A stretch of 64,000 bases of DNA, from positions 62,001-126,000 of the forward strand of contig NZ_LXUK01000027.1 in NCBI RefSeq assembly GCF_013072695.1, given 5' to 3'. Below, piece after piece: positions 1 to 8,025 of the stretch. This stretch comes from Acinetobacter sp. Ac_5812 (GTDB taxonomy: Bacteria > Pseudomonadota > Gammaproteobacteria > Pseudomonadales > Moraxellaceae). How positions within the stretch are numbered: position 1 is the stretch's first letter; every line of letters starts with the position of its first letter. Below the pieces are notes generated by a model. That model saw only the letters and a list, made by a program, of their open reading frames with translations. It was not told where the DNA came from and searched no databases. A program made the position numbers and the translations under genes.

Positions 1-1062
1 ATTGCTTTGCACAATTGTCGTATCATCTAAACTACTACTAAAATCATTATTTCCATTTGCTACAATAATACTATTCGAAACATAGGAGCTTGGAAATTCT
101 TTAACTACCTCTTTTTTCTCCTCACCTATAGTTTCTTCTATAGTTTTCTTCCATTTTAATGCTTGCAAATAAAAACCAGCTGCATTCTTAACTACTGTAA
201 GATTATTTAATAGCATTCCTTCACGAATATTTGCAATATACCCGCCCTTATTATTATAAAAAGTACTATTCTTAATCCCTGAACTTCCTTGAGCTAATGC
301 ACTACCGATCGTATCATCATTAAATCCTGTTTGAACATATAACAATGCACCATTTGAACCGGGCATTCCTTCATTATTACGAACTACAGATTGTGCTATC
401 TGATATAATGGCATTTCACTATAAATAACAGCTCCTTGCTCTGCCTTATTATTTTCAAGAAGACTATTAGTAACAGAAACAACTCCAGCAGTCTTTTGTT
501 CTTCCGATCTTATACCAGCATTATAAATTGCTCCGCCCCTAGTAGCACTCCCACCACTTAAACGGGAATATTGAATAAACAAGGCTTCACGATTAAGAAT
601 CAACCCCCCATCATTAATTTTACTTAATGATCCTTTAAAATTTATTTCAGAAAAACCAACTGGAATAAGATTATTTTCAACACTTCCATCATCAATAACA
701 AATAAACGATCATTACCCATTATTTTAATGGTTGCATTATGCATACCTTTTTGACTATCATTAAAATCACCACTTAATGCAGTACTAATATTAGCAGTCG
801 CTTTTATCGTAATTGCAGAGTTGAGAATATATTCTTTTTCGCGTTGTAAAATAATATTATTACTTGCATCTTTATTACCGCACCCGTGATAACCATTTTC
901 AAATTCTTTTTGGCTTCTTTTATTTAAAAACTCAACGGCTTCTCGTAATGAACAAACGGCATCATCTTTGTCTTCATCAGCCAATGTTGTAACTTGAATA
1001 TCCGCAGAATATGCATGTCCAGTAATCGCAAATAAAGCGCAGGCAAGCGTCCGTTTGAGCAT
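1..1062 (-). CDS. CSLREA-type exported beta-helix protein (rhombotarget A-like), 3' end beyond window
   Basis: The reading frame is open from an ATG at 1062 to the window edge (354 codons) with no stop; an AAGGAG Shine-Dalgarno sits 7 bases before the ATG. The first ~20 residues form a signal peptide (basic MLKR, hydrophobic core, AYSA|D). Residues ~36-41 read CSLREA, the hallmark of CSLREA-domain surface proteins, followed by Asn/Gly-rich repeats with GGAIYN and NNKA motifs typical of right-handed beta-helices. Acinetobacter proteins with this start and a C-terminal GlyGly-CTERM rhombosortase sorting signal are called rhombotarget A; the C-terminus lies outside the window, so that name is inference. 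Likely exported and surface-associated. Confidence 0.7.
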   Translation of the reverse strand, partial: MLKRTLACALFAITGHAYSADIQVTTLADEDKDDAVCSLREAVEFLNKRSQKEFENGYHGCGNKDASNNIILQREKEYILNSAITIKATANISTALSGDFNDSQKGMHNATIKIMGNDRLFVIDDGSVENNLIPVGFSEINFKGSLSKINDGGLILNREALFIQYSRLSGGSATRGGAIYNAGIRSEEQKTAGVVSVTNSLLENNKAEQGAVIYSEMPLYQIAQSVVRNNEGMPGSNGALLYVQTGFNDDTIGSALAQGSSGIKNSTFYNNKGGYIANIREGMLLNNLTVVKNAAGFYLQALKWKKTIEETIGEEKKEVVKEFPSSYVSNSIIVANGNNDFSSSLDDTTIVQSN

Positions 1063-1175
1063 ACCGATCTCCTTCTATTTTTCATTTTTCTTCGTATTAC
1101 AAACTCAGTGTTTGTAACCACATTCCTTTGTGCGTACTTTGTCATAGCTCTCGAAATTACTCAAGAAATTTTATG

Positions 1176-1874
1176 CTATTGGCGATATTCATCAATCAAA
1201 GCATAAATCTGCTTAAGTGTTGTATTTGAAAGCTTAGTTTTTTCGCCCTTTAGCATTTTTTCGAGCTGAGCCAGTGTTTGTAATAAAATTGATGCTTGAT
1301 GCGGACCATTGCTTAACAAGTAATCTACAATCTGTTGATCAAAATGAATACCACGTCGAGTCATAACTGATTGTAGTAAAGCATGCCGATCAATATAGGA
1401 ACTGCCATTCGGCACTTTTACACTGACAGCCTGGGTCAACCTTGACTGTAAATCTGGTAATTCAAGCTTTAACTCAATTGGCGCAACACGAGAAGAAAAA
1501 ACCAACTGCCCTTCATGATTATTCATTAGATGAAAAACGGCTTTCTGCCAATGCGGAACCCCACTAATCGAATCAATATCATCTAATGCCACTAAGTCAT
1601 AAAATTCTAAAGACGTAATTGCTTCGATGGGTGCGTCTAATAATTCTAACAATGAAACTTTTATTGCAGGTCGACCTAACTCAAGATATGAATCACAGAT
1701 CGCTGAGAGCAAATGACTCTTGCCTGTGCCGGCTCCCCCATAAACATAAAAACGATTGACTAAACCTGCATGTAACTGCCGAACTGCATCAACCACAGGT
1801 CCCCATCCCGGTCCCGAAAAATCACTGATTCGGGCATCGAGTTGAGGTTCTATATCCAGTTGTAGTTGACGCAT
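1176..1874 (-). CDS. hda: DnaA regulatory inactivator Hda
   Basis: A 232-residue DnaA-like AAA+ protein without the DnaA DNA-binding domain. Walker A GGAGTGKS lies near residues 46-53, Walker B (LVALDDID) near 93-100 and a sensor-type arginine stretch near 143. Hda with the DNA-loaded beta clamp stimulates ATP hydrolysis by DnaA to prevent re-initiation. Length and architecture match the family. It lies 20 bases downstream of the AI-2E permease gene on the same strand and is probably co-transcribed with it. A distant DnaA-family paralogue is the only alternative. Confidence 0.9.
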   Translation of the reverse strand: MRQLQLDIEPQLDARISDFSGPGWGPVVDAVRQLHAGLVNRFYVYGGAGTGKSHLLSAICDSYLELGRPAIKVSLLELLDAPIEAITSLEFYDLVALDDIDSISGVPHWQKAVFHLMNNHEGQLVFSSRVAPIELKLELPDLQSRLTQAVSVKVPNGSSYIDRHALLQSVMTRRGIHFDQQIVDYLLSNGPHQASILLQTLAQLEKMLKGEKTKLSNTTLKQIYALIDEYRQ

Positions 1875-1894
1875 AGATTTAATGTGTTCCTCAA

Positions 1895-3088
1895 TTACTT
1901 TAAGTCATTCGAGTTTGAAGTCTCTGTATCTTGAGAGTTTTTAATTTGAATATCAAGCTCTACATGGCCAGTTTCAACATTTATGTGTTGAATTTCCCCT
2001 TCTGCCAACACAACTTCTGTTGGTAATCCATATAAGCGACTTTTTTCATAATTATCACGTGCATGTTTTAATAATACAACAATGACAGCAGCCACAGGTA
2101 AGGCAATTAACATTCCAAGGAAACCACCAAGTTGTGCACCAGCCAATACTGCAAAAACAACGGCTACAGGAGATAAACCAATTTTATCACCCAATAAGAA
2201 GGGTTGAAGAATATAGCCTTCGACCATCTGGCCAATCATAAACACAACACCAACCAGAAGCAGCTGTGTCCAATCTAAGCCAAATTGAAACAGGGTTGCA
2301 ATAACAGCAGCGATAATGCCGACACCAAAGCCTAAATAAGGAATAATACTGGCTAAACCGGCAATCATTCCAATAATCAAGCCAACCTCAAGACCAATCA
2401 GTTGTAAGCCAACAGCATAAACAATGCCTAATAAAAGCATAACGAGGAATTGACCTTTTACAAAAGCACCTAATACACTATGACATTCACGAACGATGGT
2501 TAACGTTGACGCTTCATAAGGACGTGGAATTAAACGTCTAAAGCTTTGTAGCATTCTCTCCCAATCAAGTAAAAAGTAGAAAGAGATAATTGGAATTAAA
2601 ATCACCACACCACCCAACTGAATAAAGTTCAATCCAGATTGGGCAACTCTTAAAGCCATGGTTTGAATACTGTCAGCACTGTAGTTGGTCTGAATATAAT
2701 CCATGAACGCTTTGGTAATTTGTTCAGTATCGATTTCCATCGGCACCACATTAAAAGTATGTGATACCCACGGTAAGAAGGTTGCATTAATCCAGTGAAT
2801 TCCCGCAGGAATACTATCCCGCGCATACATCAATTGCTTCCAAATCAGGGGCACTAAGAACCATAAAACCATGGTCAAAGTCACACCAATACCAATAAAC
2901 ACGATACTAATTGCGAGCCAACGGGGCAATTTAATTTTGACAAGAACATCCACAAGCGGGCTAAATAAGTAGGCAATGAAAAAAGCACCTACAAAAGGAA
3001 TCACAATGGGCTTTAATAGATAGAGCACCCAAAGAAGTAATGCGAGCCCAGCGAGGATAAAGATACGACGTAGTACCTGATCTTGCAT
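1895..3088 (-). CDS. perM: AI-2E family transporter (PerM-like permease)
   Basis: A 397-residue polytopic membrane protein: two or three hydrophobic segments in the first 90 residues, a soluble stretch with amphipathic character, then several transmembrane segments between about 150 and 345. This is the AI-2E/PerM (UPF0118) layout, including the GxxxxxPxxGF-type region near the fourth helix. The substrate is not established for PerM proteins; reported roles range from autoinducer export to ion exchange. It is first of a two-gene unit with hda and is divergent from purM, with about 130 bases between the start codons. Confidence 0.85.
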   Translation of the reverse strand: MQDQVLRRIFILAGLALLLWVLYLLKPIVIPFVGAFFIAYLFSPLVDVLVKIKLPRWLAISIVFIGIGVTLTMVLWFLVPLIWKQLMYARDSIPAGIHWINATFLPWVSHTFNVVPMEIDTEQITKAFMDYIQTNYSADSIQTMALRVAQSGLNFIQLGGVVILIPIISFYFLLDWERMLQSFRRLIPRPYEASTLTIVRECHSVLGAFVKGQFLVMLLLGIVYAVGLQLIGLEVGLIIGMIAGLASIIPYLGFGVGIIAAVIATLFQFGLDWTQLLLVGVVFMIGQMVEGYILQPFLLGDKIGLSPVAVVFAVLAGAQLGGFLGMLIALPVAAVIVVLLKHARDNYEKSRLYGLPTEVVLAEGEIQHINVETGHVELDIQIKNSQDTETSNSNDLK

Positions 3089-3222
3089 AAAATCTAGCCT
3101 TTTTTCGTGTAATCGTTATAAATGGAAAAAAATTTTAATTAAAGATAGCATTTTCGAGCATAAATAACATAAGAGTTTCGTATATTCAGGTTATAATCTG
3201 CCGCCACTGCGGAGACTTCACT

Positions 3223-4293
3223 ATGAGCAACTCAACTTCTACCCCAAATACTGGTTTAAGCTATAAAGATGCTGGCGTCGACATTGAAGCGGGAGACGCA
3301 TTGGTCGATCGTATCAAATCTGTCGCTAAACGCACCACTCGTCCTGAAGTAATGGGCGGTCTTGGTGGTTTCGGTGCCTTATGCAAAATTCCAAAAGGTT
3401 ATGAAGAACCTGTTTTAGTATCAGGAACAGATGGTGTAGGGACTAAATTACGTTTAGCACTAAACCTAAACCGTCATGACACGATTGGTCAAGATCTCGT
3501 TGCAATGTGTGTAAACGACTTACTTGTTTGTGGTGCTGAGCCATTATTTTTCCTCGACTACTATGCAACTGGTCATTTAAATGTCGATGTTGCAGCAGAT
3601 GTAGTGACAGGTATTGGTAAAGGTTGTGAGCTTGCTGGTTGTGCATTGGTCGGTGGTGAAACTGCTGAAATGCCAGGTATGTATGAAGGTGAAGATTACG
3701 ATCTTGCTGGTTTTGCAGTGGGTGTTGTAGAACACAGCAAAATTATCGATGGAACCAAAGTGAAGTCTGGTGACGTACTTCTTGGTGTTGCATCAAGTGG
3801 TGCACACTCAAATGGTTACTCATTATTGCGTAAAATTTTAGATGTTAAGAATGTAGACTTAACTCAAATCGTTGATGGTCGCCCACTTGCAGATGTCGCA
3901 ATGGAACCAACACGTATCTATGTAAAACCAGTACTTGAACTGTGCAAACAAGTTGATGTTCATGCCATGGCACACATTACTGGGGGCGGTTTACCAGGTA
4001 ACTTACCACGTGTTCTTCCAAATGGTGCACAAGCGGTCATTGATGAATCAAGCTGGGAATGGTCTGAATTATTCCAGTTGTTACAACGTGAAGGTAACGT
4101 AGAACGCTTTGAAATGTACCGTACATTTAACTGTGGCGTAGGTATGGTCATTGCGGTTGATGCAAGCGAAGCGGAAAAAGCAATTGATCTCTTAAATGCT
4201 CAAGGCGAGAAAGCATGGAAAATTGGTTATATCCAAGAAAATGCTGAATCAGTTGAAGGCGCAGACGAAAAAATTCGCGTGATCTTTGCATAA
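3223..4293 (+). CDS. purM: Phosphoribosylformylglycinamidine cyclo-ligase (AIR synthetase)
   Basis: 356 residues matching PurM throughout: GGFGALC near residue 48, the nucleotide-binding SGTDGVGTK near 67-75, DLVAMCVNDL, and GGETAEMPG near 144-152. It catalyses ATP-dependent ring closure of FGAM to AIR in purine synthesis. A TATAAT -10 element lies at 3192-3197 with no convincing -35, and GGAG precedes the ATG. The stop codon shares one base with the purN start (TAATG), so the two genes are translationally coupled. Confidence 0.97.
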   Translation: MSNSTSTPNTGLSYKDAGVDIEAGDALVDRIKSVAKRTTRPEVMGGLGGFGALCKIPKGYEEPVLVSGTDGVGTKLRLALNLNRHDTIGQDLVAMCVNDLLVCGAEPLFFLDYYATGHLNVDVAADVVTGIGKGCELAGCALVGGETAEMPGMYEGEDYDLAGFAVGVVEHSKIIDGTKVKSGDVLLGVASSGAHSNGYSLLRKILDVKNVDLTQIVDGRPLADVAMEPTRIYVKPVLELCKQVDVHAMAHITGGGLPGNLPRVLPNGAQAVIDESSWEWSELFQLLQREGNVERFEMYRTFNCGVGMVIAVDASEAEKAIDLLNAQGEKAWKIGYIQENAESVEGADEKIRVIFA

Positions 4294-4919
4294 TGAGAAT
4301 TGCTGTCCTTGTCTCTGGCAACGGTAGCAACTTACAGGCCCTGATCGATGCAAATCTGTCAGGGCAAATCATTGGTGTCTTATCTAACAAAGCAGATGCT
4401 TATGCATTGCAACGTGCCAAAGATGCCAATATTGCGACCGCTGTCATTTCACATAAAGATTATCCAAATCGCGAAAGCTTCGATGAAGCCATGCATCAGC
4501 AATTGTTGGCATGGCAAGTTGATCTGGTAATCCTTGCTGGTTTTATGCGTATTTTAACACCAAACTTTGTCAGTCAATGGCAAGGCAAAATGTTAAACAT
4601 CCATCCCTCACTCCTACCTTTCTATAAAGGTGTTAATACACATCAACGTGTATTAAATACTGGAGATCGTTTGCATGGCTGTACAGTTCATTTTGTCACT
4701 GCTGAATTGGATGCTGGACAAAGTATTGCACAATCGGCAATTCAAGTTGGTTTGCATGACTCTGTAACAAGCTTGGCACAACGTGTGCATGAACTTGAGC
4801 ATTTTATCTATCCTCAAGTTGCACAATGGTTCTGTACAGGTCAACTGATCTGGCAAAACGGTCAAGCCTATTTCAATCAGAAACCTTTAGAACGGCCAAT
4901 TCAATTCGCACAATTCTAA
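4293..4919 (+). CDS. purN: Phosphoribosylglycinamide formyltransferase (GAR transformylase)
   Basis: 208 residues. Starts with the formyltransferase nucleotide fold (VLVSGNGSNLQAL), carries the catalytic segment AGFMRIL and HPSLLPFYKG near residues 105-115, and the downstream DAGQSIAQ. Transfers a formyl group from 10-formyl-THF to GAR. Overlaps the purM stop by one base; a strong hairpin terminator follows within 10 bases of the stop. Confidence 0.96.
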   Translation: MRIAVLVSGNGSNLQALIDANLSGQIIGVLSNKADAYALQRAKDANIATAVISHKDYPNRESFDEAMHQQLLAWQVDLVILAGFMRILTPNFVSQWQGKMLNIHPSLLPFYKGVNTHQRVLNTGDRLHGCTVHFVTAELDAGQSIAQSAIQVGLHDSVTSLAQRVHELEHFIYPQVAQWFCTGQLIWQNGQAYFNQKPLERPIQFAQF

Positions 4920-4924
4920 AAAAT

Positions 4925-4950
4925 AAAACGCATCCTCGGATGCGTTTTTT
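4925..4950. terminator. Bidirectional intrinsic terminator after purN
   Basis: Perfect stem AAAACGCATCC / GGATGCGTTTT around a 2-base loop, followed by T residues on the plus strand and preceded by A residues. It serves purN and the convergent hydrolase gene. Confidence 0.85.
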
Positions 4951-4956
4951 ATTGAT

Positions 4957-5748
4957 TTAAACCACTAAACTTTTAATTTTCTCAACTGTTTCCATCGGAT
5001 GTTCTAATGGGAACATATGCCCGCCATCCACAACAGAAAAAGGAATACCCAATTTCTTTTTCGCCACTTGCGGAAACTTTTCTTTTAAGAAAACACTGTC
5101 TTGTCCCACAACCAAATGTACAGGTACAGGAGGTTTTGGCATCGGTAACCACCACATAGATGGTGTAGTTCTAAACATAGCCACTTCATCCTCTTTAGGA
5201 ATCGTTAAAGTCACCCCACCATTTTGATGATCATCCGTCAAAGCATGTGCAATATAGGCTTGGAAACAATCAGGATCAAAGTGCTGATAAAAACCTCTAG
5301 AACCTAATAGCTCTGCAGCTTGCTCCCGCGAATCCCAATGATCACGTCGGCGTACCGACAAACCCGCTGGAGTGATTTTATCCACTAATTTAGGTTTAAA
5401 GATTTTAGCAAGATGAAAAATAAAAGACGACTTACCAATAATTAAAGGTGGATCAAGCATAATGACTTGTGAAAATAGTTCTGGACGGCGATAAGCGGCC
5501 ATCAGTGTCAAGACTGAACCCAATGAATGTCCCAAGCCAATCACTTTACGCCCTTGTGCTTGCTGTACAATGCTATCAATAATCTGATCGACTAAGTGTG
5601 TCCAGCCATGGGTAATTGGATAACGTTTGTCATTTCCAATCTCAGCAACATAAATAATGTCGTATTGATCTTTTAACTGATCAAACAGCTTTTGATAAAC
5701 TTTAGACGGAACACCATTGGCATGGGCAAAATGAATCAAAGGTTTCAT
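4957..5748 (-). CDS. Alpha/beta hydrolase
   Basis: 263 residues from the ATG at 5748; an in-frame GTG at 5769 would add 7 residues (MKIKDKL) but lacks a Shine-Dalgarno. Family motifs: N-terminal HANGVPS, nucleophile elbow GHSLGS near residues 95-100, and the late catalytic His in GGHMFPLE near 240. The substrate cannot be read from sequence; esterase or lipase-type chemistry is the family norm. Convergent with purN. Confidence 0.8.
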   Translation of the reverse strand: MKPLIHFAHANGVPSKVYQKLFDQLKDQYDIIYVAEIGNDKRYPITHGWTHLVDQIIDSIVQQAQGRKVIGLGHSLGSVLTLMAAYRRPELFSQVIMLDPPLIIGKSSFIFHLAKIFKPKLVDKITPAGLSVRRRDHWDSREQAAELLGSRGFYQHFDPDCFQAYIAHALTDDHQNGGVTLTIPKEDEVAMFRTTPSMWWLPMPKPPVPVHLVVGQDSVFLKEKFPQVAKKKLGIPFSVVDGGHMFPLEHPMETVEKIKSLVV

Positions 5749-5841
5749 AAGCTTGTCTTTTATTTTCACTGATTGGTCAATTATCCTGCTCTACAGATGT
5801 ATTGCAAATTAAAAGGATAACTGTCCAGTTATTTTTCGAAT

Positions 5842-5866
5842 AAAAAAGGCTGTGATATACACAGCC
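5842..5866 (-). terminator. Intrinsic terminator of the SppA-like gene
   Basis: Stem GGCTGTG / CACAGCC with an ATATA loop, followed on the minus strand by a run of six T. Confidence 0.75.
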
Positions 5867-5906
5867 CCATTAAAATCAACGTAGTGCTTTGATCAAAGCA
5901 TATATG

Positions 5907-6929
5907 TTATTGTATTTTCGCGTTCTGCTGAGTCTCAAGTTGAGCCGCAAGCGAACTACTAATACCTGCACCAAGCTGCGCACCCATACGTCCTAGAATT
6001 GATTCTAAAGGATTACGTTGCACCGTATAATCCACTTTTTGCTCAATCTTCAGATCACGCATCAATGTCGTTAAACTACCACTACGGTCAGCAACACCTA
6101 AAGCAACAGCTTGTTCACCTGTCCAGAACAATCCAGAGAAAATCGCAGGATCATTTGACTTCAAACGTTTACCACGCCCTTCTTTCACTGCATTAATAAA
6201 GTGAGTATGCACATTATCAAGCACCGACTGCACATGTTGTTTCTGTGCTGGATCAAGTGGCTTGGTCATGCTTAAAATATCTTTATTACTACCTGCAGTC
6301 AGAGTACGGTCTTCAATGCCTAACTTCTGCGCCAGTCCACTCAAACCATAGTTCGGCATAATCACACCGATTGAACCGACGAGGCTTGATGGATTGACAA
6401 TGATTTCATCTGCTGCTGAAGCAATATAGTACGCACCTGATGCACCCATATCACCAATCACCGCATAAACTTTTTTATCTGGATGCTGTTTTTTCAAGTA
6501 ACGGATTTCTTGCCAAATTTCATCCGACTGTACTGGCGAACCACCAGGTGAATTAATATTCAAAGCAATGGCCTTACTTCCACTCGCCTCAAATGCACGT
6601 TTTAAGGCTTTGTTGGTATCTTCACTATTCACTGTAGATTGACCAGCAGATGAATCGATGGTTCCCACAATATCGACCACTGCCAAGTGATTACTACTAA
6701 TACTTGTGGTGGTTTTATCTGATGAGGTAGTACAGCTCTTGGTCATTGCTAATAATACAATCAGTAGATATGCAAAGCCCAAACATTTGAAGAAAATACC
6801 CCAACGACGGCTACGACGTTGTTCTTCAACAGAAGCAAGAACGGCTTTTTCTAAAATCTGCCATTCTTTGCCTGTCACATTATTACTATTTGTAGATTCG
6901 TTTTGTGGTTTTGGTGGCCAATCGGACAT
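5907..6929 (-). CDS. S49 family signal peptide peptidase (SppA-like)
   Basis: 340 residues from the ATG at 6929 (MSDWPPKPQN); an upstream TTG at 6944 is unlikely. A short cytoplasmic N-terminus and a single membrane segment near residues 45-62 anchor the enzyme facing the periplasm. The catalytic serine sits in GDMGASGAYYIAS, and NSPGGSP precedes it. This is the short, single-domain form that assembles as a ring, not the double-length E. coli SppA. Probable role: degrading signal peptides left in the inner membrane. Confidence 0.85.
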   Translation of the reverse strand: MSDWPPKPQNESTNSNNVTGKEWQILEKAVLASVEEQRRSRRWGIFFKCLGFAYLLIVLLAMTKSCTTSSDKTTTSISSNHLAVVDIVGTIDSSAGQSTVNSEDTNKALKRAFEASGSKAIALNINSPGGSPVQSDEIWQEIRYLKKQHPDKKVYAVIGDMGASGAYYIASAADEIIVNPSSLVGSIGVIMPNYGLSGLAQKLGIEDRTLTAGSNKDILSMTKPLDPAQKQHVQSVLDNVHTHFINAVKEGRGKRLKSNDPAIFSGLFWTGEQAVALGVADRSGSLTTLMRDLKIEQKVDYTVQRNPLESILGRMGAQLGAGISSSLAAQLETQQNAKIQ

Positions 6930-7067
6930 AAGATTCCAATCCAATATATTTTAAAGTGACTTTATTATATACGTGGATTTGAACAAAACTGTTTAAATAA
7001 CTTGTCTTAACTTATAATTATTTTTTGCTTTATACTTCCCTTTGTAATTTTTTCTAATTATTGATAC

Positions 7068-8024
7068 ATGACTCAGCCTAAATCAAGCAGCACAAGTTAC
7101 CGTCTTATTCAGTTTGTTAGTCGCCAGCCGATTCAATTAGGGCGCTTCTTTGCACGTATGGTTGCAGCCTTGGTCACTACTCTTCCACTGTCCAAGCTTT
7201 CCAAAACAATTGGTTTGAATATACAAATTGCTTTTCCAGAGATAGATCAACAGTATAGGCAACAAATCACCAAACAAGCCATTCGAAATGAATTGAGTTC
7301 TTATTTTGAATTTTTTAGTATTTGGGGCTCAACAGATGCCAAAAATATTCAGAGAATCCAAAATATTCATGGTGAACATTATTTCCATGAAGCTTTAGCA
7401 GAAAAAAAAGGCGTCGTTCTGATTATGCCTCATTTGGGGACTTGGGAAGTCATGAATGCATGGTTGGCACAACATACTCAAATGACAATCCTATATAAAC
7501 CTGTCAAAAACCCTGATGCTGATCGTTTTGTTCGTGATGCGCGTAGCCGTAATCAGGCAAATTTAGTACCTACTGATGAAAGCGGGGTACGACAGATCTT
7601 CAAAGCATTAAAACAAGGTGGAACTACCGTTATTCTTCCAGACCACACCCCCGATCATGGTGGCGATATGGTCGATTATTTTGGTATTCCATTAGCTTCT
7701 AGCAGTCTCAGTGCTAAGCTCATTCAAAAAACCAAGGCTCGAGCTTTATTATTTTATGCCATCAGAAATGATCAGGATGGCTTTGATATGTATATCGAGC
7801 CGATCAACCCTCAAATCTATGAAGGCAATGCTGAAGATGGAACTTTGATTGTTCATCAAACCTTGGAACAGCTGATTCGACGTTACCCAGAACATTATCA
7901 CTGGAGCTATAAACGTTTTCGCGCTAACCCCGCTTTAAAGAAAATCTACGATATTGATGAAAATGAAGCGCTGGCAAAAGTGGCTGAAGTACGCCTCCAA
8001 ACACAGCAAAAAGAGAATGCTTAG
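7068..8024 (+). CDS. Lipid A biosynthesis (lauroyl/myristoyl) acyltransferase-like protein
   Basis: 318 residues of the LpxL/LpxM (HtrB/MsbB) family. The catalytic HX4(D/E) motif is HLGTWE near residues 121-126, after an N-terminal hydrophobic stretch (QLGRFFARMVAALVTTLPL) that would seat it on the inner membrane. YHWSYKRFR near the C-terminus is also typical. Family members add secondary acyl chains to lipid A, but several paralogues occur in Acinetobacter, so acyl donor and position are unassigned. Confidence 0.8.
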   Translation: MTQPKSSSTSYRLIQFVSRQPIQLGRFFARMVAALVTTLPLSKLSKTIGLNIQIAFPEIDQQYRQQITKQAIRNELSSYFEFFSIWGSTDAKNIQRIQNIHGEHYFHEALAEKKGVVLIMPHLGTWEVMNAWLAQHTQMTILYKPVKNPDADRFVRDARSRNQANLVPTDESGVRQIFKALKQGGTTVILPDHTPDHGGDMVDYFGIPLASSSLSAKLIQKTKARALLFYAIRNDQDGFDMYIEPINPQIYEGNAEDGTLIVHQTLEQLIRRYPEHYHWSYKRFRANPALKKIYDIDENEALAKVAEVRLQTQQKENA

Positions 8025-8025
8025 G

